From the NCBI RefSeq assembly GCF_008035925.1, contig NZ_CP036264.1, positions 4,276,402 through 4,340,401 on the forward strand: a stretch of 64,000 nt of DNA, in the 5' to 3' direction. This document shows, one piece after another, positions 36,519 through 46,969 of this stretch. A model generated the notes under the pieces. The model ran no database searches, had not been told where the DNA came from, and worked only from the letters and a program-made list of their open reading frames with translations. A program made the position numbers and the translations under genes. Within the stretch, counting starts at the first letter, position 1. Each line of letters begins with the position of its first letter. This DNA is from Stieleria maiorica. Its GTDB lineage: Bacteria > Planctomycetota > Planctomycetia > Pirellulales > Pirellulaceae.

Positions 36519-37505
36519 TCAATTCCCGGGTGGCTGCAACTGCTTCACGTACCAGACCACCTTGGCCTTGCCATGACGAGCGACCAAGGCGTCGAACAGG
36601 GCGGTCGCCGCATCGCGACGCAGCGGCGTTAAATCGGACACGTCTTCATACGCCACTCGCTCCACTTTCTTTTCGTGCACCAGGACCAGGTGGTAACCGA
36701 GCGGGCTGAGGACTGGCGGCGTCACCGACCCCGTTTCGGTTTCACGGATCGCTTTCATGACCGCGGTGGGCAGATCGCCGGGCTGCGAGACCCAGCCGAT
36801 GCCGCCGCCTTTGTCGGCCGTCGCCCCTTCGCTTTCGCGGACCGCAAGCTCGGCGAATTTTGTTTTGAGCGCCTCCGCCGCATCCGACGTTTCTTGCAGT
36901 TGTGACGTGATGTCCTGAATTCGTTGTTCGGCGATGGCTTGGGAATCGCGGCTCTGTTTGTCCACGGCGATGAACAGATGCGAGACGTTCCAGCGGGCTG
37001 AGGAATAGTTTTCGTGGTGGAGTTCGTAATAGCGTTTTAAGTTGGCATCCGTCATCATGCTTTTCAGATAACGTCGCCAAGCCGAATCCCAGTCATGGGA
37101 TTGACGAACGCTGCGCTCATCCGATTGGAACTGTTTGCAATACTCGTCCAGGTTCAAACCCTTACGGCGCAACGCGACCAAGAACTCTTCCCAATCACGA
37201 TCCAGCAACGTCTGCAGGTCCGTCCCGCCCTGCTGGCGAAGCGTTTGGAGGGCCATGTGTTGGCGGACCAGCAGCGCGCTGGACGCCCGTTGGACATCCA
37301 GATTGACGTCCGAGAGGTCTTTTACCTTCAGCTTGGACGCGAGTAGGTAATTGAGTTCGCCCAGCAGGATCGGGTCACCATCAATCGCGGCGATCGGGTC
37401 AGACGGCCGCAAGGACTCTTGTGCGACGCTCCGCGACGTCGGCAGCACCAGGACCAGGACTGCGGTAACGGTAACCAGCGATGTAGCGAGACGAGACAGA
37501 TTCAT
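36519..37505 (-). CDS. Parvulin-type peptidyl-prolyl isomerase, exported
   Basis: A 328-residue protein with a signal peptide (MNLSRLATSLVTVTAVLVLV, cleavage near SVAQ). It has a SurA/PrsA-like helical chaperone region (about 35-160) and a parvulin domain (about 165-290). The parvulin core is SSARWNVSHLFIAV, then GGGIGWVSQPGDLPTAVMKA, then LSPLGYHLVLVHEKK. The role is folding of exported proteins. It overlaps the upstream gene by 4 bp (ATGA). Confidence 0.88.
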   Translation of the reverse strand: MNLSRLATSLVTVTAVLVLVLPTSRSVAQESLRPSDPIAAIDGDPILLGELNYLLASKLKVKDLSDVNLDVQRASSALLVRQHMALQTLRQQGGTDLQTLLDRDWEEFLVALRRKGLNLDEYCKQFQSDERSVRQSHDWDSAWRRYLKSMMTDANLKRYYELHHENYSSARWNVSHLFIAVDKQSRDSQAIAEQRIQDITSQLQETSDAAEALKTKFAELAVRESEGATADKGGGIGWVSQPGDLPTAVMKAIRETETGSVTPPVLSPLGYHLVLVHEKKVERVAYEDVSDLTPLRRDAATALFDALVARHGKAKVVWYVKQLQPPGN

Positions 37506-38878
37506 GGAAGCGGGATGTCTTGCAGGACGAAATCGACTTCATTGCGAACCACGCTTGTCGGAGATTCATACACCAGTTTCGCGCCGTCAAGATTCGCGAT
37601 CTCGAACAGGTATCCCATGCCGACGCCGGATTCGGACTGGCGGTACAGTTCATATCCCAGGTTTTCCACTCGATTGCCTTGGGCATCCAGGACGTAAACC
37701 GGGTTTTGAAAGATCCACTGGCGGTGGCTTTCCAGCGCCCGGTCGGCGTCCTTCAGTTCGACCGAAAAACGGACTTCATAAAGTCCCCCGTTGCGCGCGA
37801 CGCGTTCCAGTTTGACCGTCATGGCGTCGACGGTTTGATCGGCGCCGACGTCGTTGAGCGGCAGTTCGAACGAGTGGCGTTTGCCGGGCAGCAGCGATTG
37901 AATGGTTCCCCGCAGCGAGTCGATCTTGACCGGTGTTTCGGTGGGCAACTCCAGCGGCAGGTAGAACTCGCTGAATGCCAATTCACTGTTCGCTGCGATG
38001 TCGATGGTGTTCTCGGTCGTTTGCGGTTTCAGCGTCTGGCCGTCGTCCAGTTTGCCCGACAGTTGGGCGACGGGGATGGTCAGCCCGATCGGCGTCATCC
38101 CGGGTTGCCAGGTGATTTCCATGGACAGGTTCAACCCACTTTGTTCGGGTCGGTTATAGACGCGGCGGGCGCTGATCGCGGTCGGCTCGATTCGATAAAC
38201 GCCGCTGTAGGCCGCCGAATCGACGCGTGATTGCCGGTTCTCCTGGCGTGGGACCAATTGCAACGTTTCACGATCGCCGCCGTAGTGGTTGATGTCCAGC
38301 TGGGTTTGGTCCAATACCAGGTCGACGGCGTGCCAGAACGATAGCGGCGCGTTGGAGCATTGGATCGGCAGTGACTCGTCGGCGGAGTGTTCAAATTCGA
38401 TCCGGCTTTCGCGGCTGATCGCTTCCAAGGCGTCGCCGAGAGTTTTGGCGTCGCCCAGGCGGATCCGAATCGCCTTGGCTTGCCGTTTCGTCTTCAACGT
38501 CATCAGGACCGCTCTGACGCGAGAAAGTCGCTCACTGGCTTCGATCGAAAACTCGGGGCGTGATTCCGGCAGGAACGGCAAAGCGTCGGCGCCGGCTTCG
38601 ATCAACGCTTTTTCGGCCGCTCTGCGATCGCTGGCCTTGCGCGCGTCCAACTGGTCGACCCAATCAAGCACATCGTCTTTGGAAATCGGGGCGGCGTCCG
38701 CCGAGTCGTCCTCAGTTAACTCGTCGAAGTTTCGGCTGACATCGTTGGAATCGCCAACGACTTGTCCGCCGGCGTTGCGGACGCCGAGCGAAACGAAGGT
38801 GACGCACCCCGCGAGGGCGACTGCGACGGCGCCGCGACGGAGCGCTGCCGGAAAAATCGTTTCGACCGTTCGATTCAT
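37502..38878 (-). CDS. Exported protein of unknown function
   Basis: From the ATG at 38878 this is a 458-residue protein. It has an N-terminal signal/anchor (ALRRGAVAVALAGCVTFVSL), an acidic linker, a short HEAT-like helical unit (WVDQLDARKASDRRAAEKAL) and then beta-rich sequence (IRLGDAKTLGDALEAISRES, then FEHSADESLPIQCSN), which resembles secretin/STN-like modules used by planctomycete envelope proteins. I do not recognise the rest. Translational coupling to the parvulin isomerase suggests an envelope role. The longer frame to 39043 is unsupported. Confidence 0.65.
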   Translation of the reverse strand: MNRTVETIFPAALRRGAVAVALAGCVTFVSLGVRNAGGQVVGDSNDVSRNFDELTEDDSADAAPISKDDVLDWVDQLDARKASDRRAAEKALIEAGADALPFLPESRPEFSIEASERLSRVRAVLMTLKTKRQAKAIRIRLGDAKTLGDALEAISRESRIEFEHSADESLPIQCSNAPLSFWHAVDLVLDQTQLDINHYGGDRETLQLVPRQENRQSRVDSAAYSGVYRIEPTAISARRVYNRPEQSGLNLSMEITWQPGMTPIGLTIPVAQLSGKLDDGQTLKPQTTENTIDIAANSELAFSEFYLPLELPTETPVKIDSLRGTIQSLLPGKRHSFELPLNDVGADQTVDAMTVKLERVARNGGLYEVRFSVELKDADRALESHRQWIFQNPVYVLDAQGNRVENLGYELYRQSESGVGMGYLFEIANLDGAKLVYESPTSVVRNEVDFVLQDIPLP

Positions 38879-38998
38879 CTCTTCTCCACAACGGGTTCCG
38901 GCCCGGAACGAGGGCGTTTTTGAGCTAGGTTTGGAAGGCTCCATGTTACCAGAGCTCGCCGGACCATGCTTCACAACACTTTGAATCACGCAGCCACG

Positions 38999-40138
38999 AT
39001 GAATCGAACCCTCGCGCGCCACCAAGCTCTCTCGCCGTTTCATTCACGATTTACGGCGAACTCCGTTGCCGCAACGTCGCTACTGTTGGGCTTGGCCGCA
39101 CTGGTCGTTTCACCGGTCAAAGAGTGCCGCGCCGCTTCGCCGGGATTGATCGAGTTTACGATGGGTAGCAATGCGTTGTTGGGAATCCCGATCATGGATT
39201 TTCCTTCCGAGCTGATCGTGCTGGCTCGCGACGGGCAACTTCATACGTTGACCGGAAAAGCAAAGGAAAACATCCGCACGCTTGACGCCGCGTACCAGCC
39301 CGCGACGACGATGGAGATGAAGGTGTCGTTGCAAAAGGAGTACGGGCGCGAGTTCGAGGTGGTGACCACACAGCATTTTTTGGTGGTCCAGCCCCGCGGA
39401 CGTGGGCAGCGTTGGCCGCAGCTGTTTGAACGCTCTCACCGCGCCTTCATCGCTTACATGTCGCGGCGAGGCGTCAAGATTCGCCGTGGGCGTTTTCCGA
39501 TGGTGGCGGTGGTCATGCCCGATTCGGCGGCGATGTATTTGGAACTGGAACGCATGAACGTCGACGCCAAACGTGTGGCGGGAATTTATGCCCGAGAGAG
39601 TAATCGTGTGATCACGCACGACGGCGGGCATTTGCGGTTCATCGCCGACACGGTCCGGCACGAGGCGGCCCACCAGTCGGCCTACAACTACAACGTGCAC
39701 AGCCGAATCGTGATCACGCCGCGTTGGGTCACCGAAGGCATCGGGCAGATGTTCGAACCCGAATCGATGGTGGGTGGCCAATCGGGACTGCACACGCGTG
39801 AGCGTGCCAACCAAGGCAGTTTGAATCAAATTCGCGTGCGTTATGACGGTGGTCAATCCCCGGAATTTGCCGATGCGGTACGCGATCTGGTGGGCGCCAA
39901 CGAAATGTTCAACAACCCCCAAACGACCGGCGATGCCTACGCGGTCGCGTGGGCGATGATGTTCTATCTGGCCGAACGCGAACCGGACCAATTTGCGGCG
40001 GTCTTGTCGGGAACTTCGTCGCGAGGGACCTATCAGCCCTATGACCGGTTGGCCCGTCTGAACGACTTTGAGCGATGGGTCGGGACCGACATCGACCAGT
40101 TCGCCAAAAAAGTTTCTTGGTTTCTCAAGTCGCTGTAG
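38999..40138 (+). CDS. DUF1570 peptidase MA-like protein
   Basis: A 379-residue exported protein (hydrophobic leader about 20-45) with the DUF1570 core. RHEAAHQSAYNYNVHSR at about 220-236 carries an HExxH-type zinc site (His221, Glu222, His225), and WVTEGIGQMFEPESM supplies a further Glu (TEG), as in gluzincin-like peptidases. Peptidase activity is inferred from the motif only. The alternative start at 38966 adds 11 residues. It is divergent from the unknown exported protein gene. Confidence 0.82.
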   Translation: MNRTLARHQALSPFHSRFTANSVAATSLLLGLAALVVSPVKECRAASPGLIEFTMGSNALLGIPIMDFPSELIVLARDGQLHTLTGKAKENIRTLDAAYQPATTMEMKVSLQKEYGREFEVVTTQHFLVVQPRGRGQRWPQLFERSHRAFIAYMSRRGVKIRRGRFPMVAVVMPDSAAMYLELERMNVDAKRVAGIYARESNRVITHDGGHLRFIADTVRHEAAHQSAYNYNVHSRIVITPRWVTEGIGQMFEPESMVGGQSGLHTRERANQGSLNQIRVRYDGGQSPEFADAVRDLVGANEMFNNPQTTGDAYAVAWAMMFYLAEREPDQFAAVLSGTSSRGTYQPYDRLARLNDFERWVGTDIDQFAKKVSWFLKSL

Positions 40139-40203
40139 GGGGTTGTTTCAAAAGCGGCTCCGAGGGCGTAAACTAGCCCGTTGGGACGCATTTGGCGTCT
40201 GAC

Positions 40204-41892
40204 ATGTTTACGCCCGCCTGGGACCCTGCACTGATGATGACGCCGCGATATCTGGTCCCCTTTGACACCCGTCATGCGGTTCACAGATTCACCGATGTGT
40301 TGATCATCGGTGGCGGACTGGCGGGTCTGAGGGCGGCCAACGCGGTCGATTCGCACCAACGCGTTTTGGTGGTCACCAAGGATGTGTTGCGCGAATCCAA
40401 CAGCACCTATGCCCAAGGCGGGATCGCCAGCGTGCTGGATCCCGAGGATCGCTTTGAAAACCACATTCGTGACACGCTGGTTGCCGGTGCAAACCTGTGC
40501 GATGCGGACGTCGTCAACATGGTCGTCCGCGAGGGGCCGGGGCGGATCGAGGAATTGGTTCGCTGGGGGACTCAGTTTGATCTCGAAGAAGGCGAATTGG
40601 AACTCGGTCGCGAAGGCGGTCATTCGCATGAACGGATCGTCCACGCCCAGGGCGATGCGACCGGTGCGGAGATCATGCGGGCGGTGATCCAGCGCACGCG
40701 TTCGCTGAAGAATGTCTGCATCTTGGAAAACACCTTCACCATCGATTTGCTGACCCACGGCGGCCAATGTCGTGGCGCGATCGTTTCCGAAAATGGCGGC
40801 CCGCCGATGATGGTTTGGGCCAAGGAAACCATCCTGTGCACCGGTGGGGCCGGCCAGATCTTTCGTGAATCGACCAACCCGCCGGTCGCCACCGCCGATG
40901 GGTCGTCGTTGGCCTATCGTGCGGGCGTTCAACTGAGCGACATGGAGTTCATGCAGTTCCATCCCACGGTGCTGTACATCGCCGGGTCTTCGCGATCATT
41001 GATCACCGAAGCGATTCGTGGCGAAGGCGCCTACCTGGTGGATTCCAACGGCCACCGATTCATGCCGGACTATGACCAGCGGGCCGAGTTGGCGCCGCGG
41101 GACGTCGTCAGTCAATCGATCATTCGACAGATGCAGGCGACCTCGCATCCCTGTGTTTACCTGGATCTGTCGCATCTGGACGGACGACACGTCGTGGCCC
41201 GCTTTCCCGGCATCGCCGACCTTTGCGGCAAGTTCGGCTTAGACATCACCAGTGATCGAATCCCGGTCCGTCCCGGTGCACACTACATGCTCGGCGGCGT
41301 CACGGTGGACCGGCAAGGCCGCACCAGTTTGCCGGGGCTGTGGGCGGCCGGCGAAGTCACCAGCAGCGGATTGCATGGCGCGAATCGACTGGCCAGCAAC
41401 AGTTTGTTGGAGGGCTTGGTCTATGGCGCCGCGGCCGGCGGGGCCGCATCGAGGTCGGCCAGCGAGGGCGACCACGAAATGCGTGCGATGGAAATCCGCC
41501 ATCCCGCGACCGCGTCCACCGAGTCGTTCGACATCGACGACGTGCGGATCTCGCTGAAAAGTCTGATGGGACGACTGGTCGGAGTCCAGCGTGACGGCGA
41601 AGGGTTGCAAAAAGCCGCGGACACGATTCGCTCGTTCGCCGCTTATGCGATGAACCACCAATTCGAAGACGAAGCCGGCTGGGAACTGCAAAACCTGCTG
41701 ACGACTGCCGCCATCATGGTCTCCTCGGCCCTGGTGCGTACGGAATCACGCGGTGTGCATTTCCGCAGCGATCATCCGACTCATAACGATGACCAGTGGC
41801 GGCGTCATCTGACGGTCCAAATCAACGTCGACGGCGGCTACCCCCAACGCGGCCCGCTGCTGGAACCCGATCCGGTCCCGACGGCAAGGTGA
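40204..41892 (+). CDS. nadB: L-aspartate oxidase
   Basis: A 562-residue flavoprotein that oxidises L-aspartate to iminoaspartate, the first step of bacterial NAD synthesis. FAD fingerprint: DVLIIGGGLAGLRAANA near residue 35. Active-site region: GREGGHSHERIVHAQGDATG. The family motif HGANRLASNSLLEGLVYGAA follows. EFMQFHPTVLY distinguishes the aspartate oxidase/succinate dehydrogenase flavoprotein group, and RPGAHYMLGGV fits NadB. The ATG at 40204 is preferred over a TTG at 40192. nadA and nadC are not in the window. Confidence 0.94.
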   Translation: MFTPAWDPALMMTPRYLVPFDTRHAVHRFTDVLIIGGGLAGLRAANAVDSHQRVLVVTKDVLRESNSTYAQGGIASVLDPEDRFENHIRDTLVAGANLCDADVVNMVVREGPGRIEELVRWGTQFDLEEGELELGREGGHSHERIVHAQGDATGAEIMRAVIQRTRSLKNVCILENTFTIDLLTHGGQCRGAIVSENGGPPMMVWAKETILCTGGAGQIFRESTNPPVATADGSSLAYRAGVQLSDMEFMQFHPTVLYIAGSSRSLITEAIRGEGAYLVDSNGHRFMPDYDQRAELAPRDVVSQSIIRQMQATSHPCVYLDLSHLDGRHVVARFPGIADLCGKFGLDITSDRIPVRPGAHYMLGGVTVDRQGRTSLPGLWAAGEVTSSGLHGANRLASNSLLEGLVYGAAAGGAASRSASEGDHEMRAMEIRHPATASTESFDIDDVRISLKSLMGRLVGVQRDGEGLQKAADTIRSFAAYAMNHQFEDEAGWELQNLLTTAAIMVSSALVRTESRGVHFRSDHPTHNDDQWRRHLTVQINVDGGYPQRGPLLEPDPVPTAR

Positions 41893-41920
41893 GTGGCGGG
41901 GTCGACCTCCTTTCTAGGGG

Positions 41921-42017
41921 AGAGTCGCCGTGTTCTCCGAACTCGGCGTGCGCGAAAAAGCTACGCTTTGCCTCGCGCCGACCTCGGAGAGGACGGCGAC
42001 TGTCCAGCCCAATCGAA
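41921..42017. repeat. Inverted-repeat element with GTCGCCGT arms, copy 1
   Basis: Left arm AGTCGCCGTGTTCTCCGAAC pairs with right arm TCGGAGAGGACGGCGACTGT around a central loop. A copy in opposite orientation lies at 53190-53277. This one lies between the convergent ends of nadB and the histidine kinase gene, a good position for a bidirectional terminator. Confidence 0.85.
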
Positions 42018-42037
42018 AACTTAGCGGCGGACGATGA

Positions 42038-42772
42038 CTACAGCGTCATCGTGACCGTGGTCGGGCCGCCGGGGGCGGATCGGATCGCCACGGTCTTTCC
42101 GACCAGCATCGCACGGCCTTTCATGGACCGGATCCCGAAACGGCTCGGATCGATCGATTCGGGGGCGAACCCGGCTCCGTCGTCGACGATCTCCATCTGA
42201 TCGGGCGTGCAAGTAATGAGGATCGATTTCGCATTGCCGTGACGGATCGCGTTTCGCAACGCTTCGATCATGACCCGATAGGCGGTCGTTGCCAAGTCGC
42301 GGTCCCAGTTCGGATCGCAGACCGGACTGGCCGGGTCGATCGTCCAGGTGATCTCGCAGTCATCGCCACCGATGCGCGCCGCGGTGTCTTTGGCCGCGGC
42401 CAGCCACGACAGATTGCTCAACTCGGGCGGATAGATCTGCGTCAGCAGGTTGCGACTGAGCGCGAGCGCTTGCTGCAACCAATCGTCCGACTTGGCGATC
42501 CTCTCGAGCAGCCCCGGGACATCCTCGGCGCTGAAGGGGTTCTCGCCGGATGACCGCAGCGCGGCTTGTAGGTTGGCCGACGCGGCAAAGATCAGCGGGA
42601 TCAGCAGATCATGCAAGTCGTGACCGATCTGGGCGCGTTCCAGGTCAATGATCTGGGCCGCGGTGATCTGGGCCGCGGTGATCTGGGCCGCGGTCAAACC
42701 CGAGGATGGCGATGCGGAATCCTCCGGGACGCCGTTACCTGTCACGTCGCCGGGTGGGATCAACCGAACCAA
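42038..42772 (-). CDS. Stand-alone histidine kinase (HisKA_3/HATPase)
   Basis: A sensor-less kinase of up to 244 residues. ERAQIGHDLHDLLIPLIFAA is the HisKA_3 dimerisation box with phospho-acceptor His in LHD. EALRNAIRHGNAK is the N-box and VDDGAGFAP the G1 box. Near the N-terminus TAAQI is repeated three times, from a 15-bp tandem repeat at 42651-42695. The only upstream start is a TTG at 42772 that overlaps the STAS gene, so the true start is uncertain. It may act with the co-transcribed STAS protein. No response regulator adjoins it. Confidence 0.8.
   Translation of the reverse strand: MVRLIPPGDVTGNGVPEDSASPSSGLTAAQITAAQITAAQIIDLERAQIGHDLHDLLIPLIFAASANLQAALRSSGENPFSAEDVPGLLERIAKSDDWLQQALALSRNLLTQIYPPELSNLSWLAAAKDTAARIGGDDCEITWTIDPASPVCDPNWDRDLATTAYRVMIEALRNAIRHGNAKSILITCTPDQMEIVDDGAGFAPESIDPSRFGIRSMKGRAMLVGKTVAIRSAPGGPTTVTMTL
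42651..42695. repeat. Three tandem 15-bp repeats inside kinase gene
   Basis: Three direct copies of ATCTGGGCCGCGGTG (the last ends in C) encode TAAQI repeats just before the dimerisation helix. Being a multiple of three, copy-number changes would keep the frame and alter linker length. Confidence 0.9.
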
Positions 42773-43125
42773 CCTTTCTTTTCGAAGCTCGCGATCGCCT
42801 TGTCTTCGCTGCCTTGGATGTCGAACAGTTTGTTCAGTTTCGTGATCTTGAACACTTCCAGGACGTTCGGGGACACTTCACAGAACTTCAGTGCCACCCC
42901 TTGAGCTTTGCAGCTTTTGTTCAGCATCACCAGTTTGGTGATCATCGCCGAGGACATGAAGGAGACGCCACGAAAGTTCAGCAACAACTTTTTGTGGATG
43001 GCTTGAGGAACGGCGTCTTGCAGCTCGCGACCGACTTGTTCGATCCGCTGGCTGTCCAGAATCTTGCTGTCCATGAATCCGACAACCAAGATTTCACCGT
43101 TGTTTTCCGTAGTGGTGGCCGACAT
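42760..43125 (-). CDS. STAS domain protein (anti-anti-sigma type)
   Basis: A 121-residue SpoIIAA/RsbV-like protein. The fold is visible as EILVVGFMDSKILDSQRIEQ, LLLNFRGVSFMSSAMITKLV and GVALKFCEVSPNVLEVFKIT. The regulatory Ser is in FMSSAMI, where partner-switch kinases phosphorylate. It lies directly upstream of the histidine kinase and overlaps its 5' end, so the pair probably forms a regulatory unit. Confidence 0.87.
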   Translation of the reverse strand: MSATTTENNGEILVVGFMDSKILDSQRIEQVGRELQDAVPQAIHKKLLLNFRGVSFMSSAMITKLVMLNKSCKAQGVALKFCEVSPNVLEVFKITKLNKLFDIQGSEDKAIASFEKKGWFG

Positions 43126-43268
43126 TGCGCGTGGTTCTGAGAGGGATGTGACGAGCGGAAGCGGGATGGCCGGTCGCGAAAACCGGCCTCGTCCTGCCGC
43201 TGTAGATTAGCAGCGTCAGCGGCCGCTCGCAATTCTCTGGCTAGCAAACCCGATCGGAGAGACCAAAA

Positions 43269-43832
43269 TTACTGACCGGACTTCCGGAACACGCCTGTGG
43301 CGTTGACCATCACGGTGTTGACGGCTGCGTTGTACTGCGCCATTCCGGTGACATAAACGACATCGCCTTTTTCGAGGGCCAGCGTTTGTCGCGAATCACC
43401 TTGCAGCACCTTGCCGTCGCTGCCTTTGAACTGCACGATCGCCCGCGGCGCGTTTTCCAGCTTGCGTTTGCAGAACGGGCAGTTGTCGGCATGGTCGGGA
43501 TCACCTTCGCCGTGTCCCTCGTCGGGCAGTTGGGAAATCATGAATGCCAGTTCCCCGGGTTGGAATGGATCCGCTTCACCGGCGTCAATCCGGCCACCCA
43601 GAATGACTGAGACGGCCTGCTCTCCCGATTCCTTGACCTCGGTCGGTGTCGAGATATCTCCCTCAGGCATTTCCGCCAGCACCAACGACGTCGCGGTCGC
43701 CTGCGCGGGCTGCGAACTGGTCATGGTGGTGTCCTGGGAAACCGGGGCGGGGGCGTCGCCACAACCGGTCGCCAGCACACAGATCGAGACCCCGCACGCC
43801 AGCAGGATCGCGGTGGAGGAGAATCGAGACAT
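43269..43832 (-). CDS. Envelope lipoprotein of unknown function
   Basis: A 187-residue lipoprotein: signal peptide with lipobox LATGC (Cys at about 24), a Thr/Ala/Gln-rich linker, then a domain with a CPFCKRK Cys pair and a beta-rich end (VVYVTGMAQYNAAVNTVMVN) that looks like a small OB-like barrel. HGEGDPDHADNC before the Cys pair supplies extra possible metal ligands. Its ATG overlaps the stop of the histidine-rich lipoprotein gene by 1 bp, so the two are made together. Confidence 0.75.
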   Translation of the reverse strand: MSRFSSTAILLACGVSICVLATGCGDAPAPVSQDTTMTSSQPAQATATSLVLAEMPEGDISTPTEVKESGEQAVSVILGGRIDAGEADPFQPGELAFMISQLPDEGHGEGDPDHADNCPFCKRKLENAPRAIVQFKGSDGKVLQGDSRQTLALEKGDVVYVTGMAQYNAAVNTVMVNATGVFRKSGQ

Positions 43833-44386
43833 TACTTGGCTTCCTTTTTCAAGGTTTCGATCGCCTTGTCGATCGACTCGCTGACGTCGTCGTACGATTT
43901 CCCTTTGCTCTTGCTTTCTTCGCTGCCATGCAGCCCTTGGTCGACGACGGTGAAATCATCCAAGAGCGATTCGACTGCGGCCGCCGCCGCGGTCTTTTGT
44001 TCGGAGTCTTCCATCGCGTTGATCATGTTCTCGGTCGCGATCAGGACTTCACCGATGTGGTGCAGCGGGTCGTGGGCAGCGTCGGCATCGCCGGCGGCAA
44101 ACTCGTCGCGAATCGTGTCACGCAACGATTCGATTTCCTCCAACGCTTCGGCCAGTGTCTCGAAGTCATGGCTGTGTTCTTCGGCGTGCGTGTCGCCGTG
44201 GTCGTGGCCTTCGTGATCCCCGTGGTCGTGGTCCCCATGCTCGTCATGATCGTGACCATCGTGGGCATGATCCGAATCGGATGCCTCGGTCACCGTCGTG
44301 GTCGATTTGTCTTGGCAGCCCGGCAGAACGGCGAAACCGAAGGCGGCTAGAAGTCCCAGTGTCAGGGAGAACGATTTGGAAGTCAT
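43832..44386 (-). CDS. Histidine-rich lipoprotein, likely metal-binding
   Basis: A 184-residue lipoprotein (lipobox LPGC, Cys at about 24). Residues about 40-74 consist almost only of His, Asp, Gly and Glu (DHAHDGHDHDEHG, then repeated DHGD), followed by a helical domain (FETLAEALEEIESLRDTIRD) with further His residues. Such tracts bind Zn, Ni, Co or Cu in bacterial metal-handling proteins. The domain resembles no enzyme I know. Paired with the Cys-pair lipoprotein, it suggests an envelope metal buffer or chaperone. No transporter adjoins it. Confidence 0.75.
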   Translation of the reverse strand: MTSKSFSLTLGLLAAFGFAVLPGCQDKSTTTVTEASDSDHAHDGHDHDEHGDHDHGDHEGHDHGDTHAEEHSHDFETLAEALEEIESLRDTIRDEFAAGDADAAHDPLHHIGEVLIATENMINAMEDSEQKTAAAAAVESLLDDFTVVDQGLHGSEESKSKGKSYDDVSESIDKAIETLKKEAK

Positions 44387-44499
44387 TGAAATGCTGTCCG
44401 GGGAATGGGAGAGGGGGCGGCCTGACGTGCCATTACATTATCACGTACTACGCCGCCGTGGCCAATCGGTTCACCGGTTCGGGAGTGTGGGAATCGGGT

Positions 44500-44623
44500 G
44501 GGAGGCAGAATGATGGGGGCAAGACGATGGTAGGATTTTCACCTGCCGTTCAGCTCGTGTCGGCTGGGAAACTGAGCGGCAGGATCATGGCTTGATCATT
44601 CTGCCCCGTATCATTCTGCCTTC
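44500..44623. repeat. GGCAGAATGAT inverted repeat
   Basis: Left arm GGCAGAATGATGGGGGCAAG and right arm ATCATTCTGCCCCGTATCAT are inverted copies around a spacer. The element lies 33 bp after the typA stop and may terminate its transcript. Related copies are at 57257-57332 and 60916-61111. Confidence 0.8.
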
Positions 44624-44655
44624 TGGCTTTCCCAGATTGCCTGGCCAGGTCGAAA

Positions 44656-46482
<1,827 letters not shown>

Positions 46483-46969
46483 GAAATAACACTTGCAGGG
46501 GGTGAGAGAGAACTCGGTACGATCTGAAGATTTGCAACAACCGTTGGAGTCATGGCGAGGAAAAGAAAGACCTTTTCCGACAGATAGTGAATACGGTTGG
46601 GCGATTTCTCGCTAGACCTTTCCCGTCGTGTGTCTGTCAGCTTCGCTAGGCGTTTGCACTGGCGTATCACGGCCCCTAAAACATTTGCCAGCGCCGCTCG
46701 CCCCTCCGCTGATCGGTGTACCGTTGCGAGTAATGGTCAGCTATGTAATATTCCCTGACCAACGACATGGCAGTTTTCGTCGCCCACTGATGTGGGCATT
46801 TACTCGCGGCTTGCTTGTGAAAAAAATCACAAAGTGTTCCCTGTCTGTGAGATCTTTGTCAGTTCGATTTTTGTCCGCTGGATATTGTCTGCTTGGTATT
46901 TCAGTGCCTGATTTTGTTTCAGCGCTTGTTTTTTAGTCTCCTTGCGCGTCCAACCGTTTTTCGAAGCCT
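46483..46969. other. Intergenic region between typA and nqrA
   Basis: A 487-bp region between divergent genes with no coding sequence. It holds a perfect CRP/FNR-type palindrome (46815-46832) and a second dyad GGTCAG-N14-CTGACC at 46735-46760. A TTGTCA at 46856 followed by GATATT at about 46881 could be a loose promoter for nqrA, but the spacing is poor. Confidence 0.6.
46815..46832. promoter_or_regulatory. Perfect CRP/FNR-type operator
   Basis: TTGTGA-N6-TCACAA (spacer AAAAAA) matches the CRP consensus TGTGA-N6-TCACA at every position. Its centre is about 146 bp before the nqrA start. FNR sites (TTGAT-N4-ATCAA) differ, so a CRP-like protein is the better guess. No crp/fnr gene is in the window. 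Confidence 0.6.

Noticed and set aside
46735..46760. GGTCAG-N14-CTGACC dyad as an operator
   Set aside because: The arms are only six bases with a long spacer, and no matching regulator family could be named. Kept only as a note in the intergenic entry.
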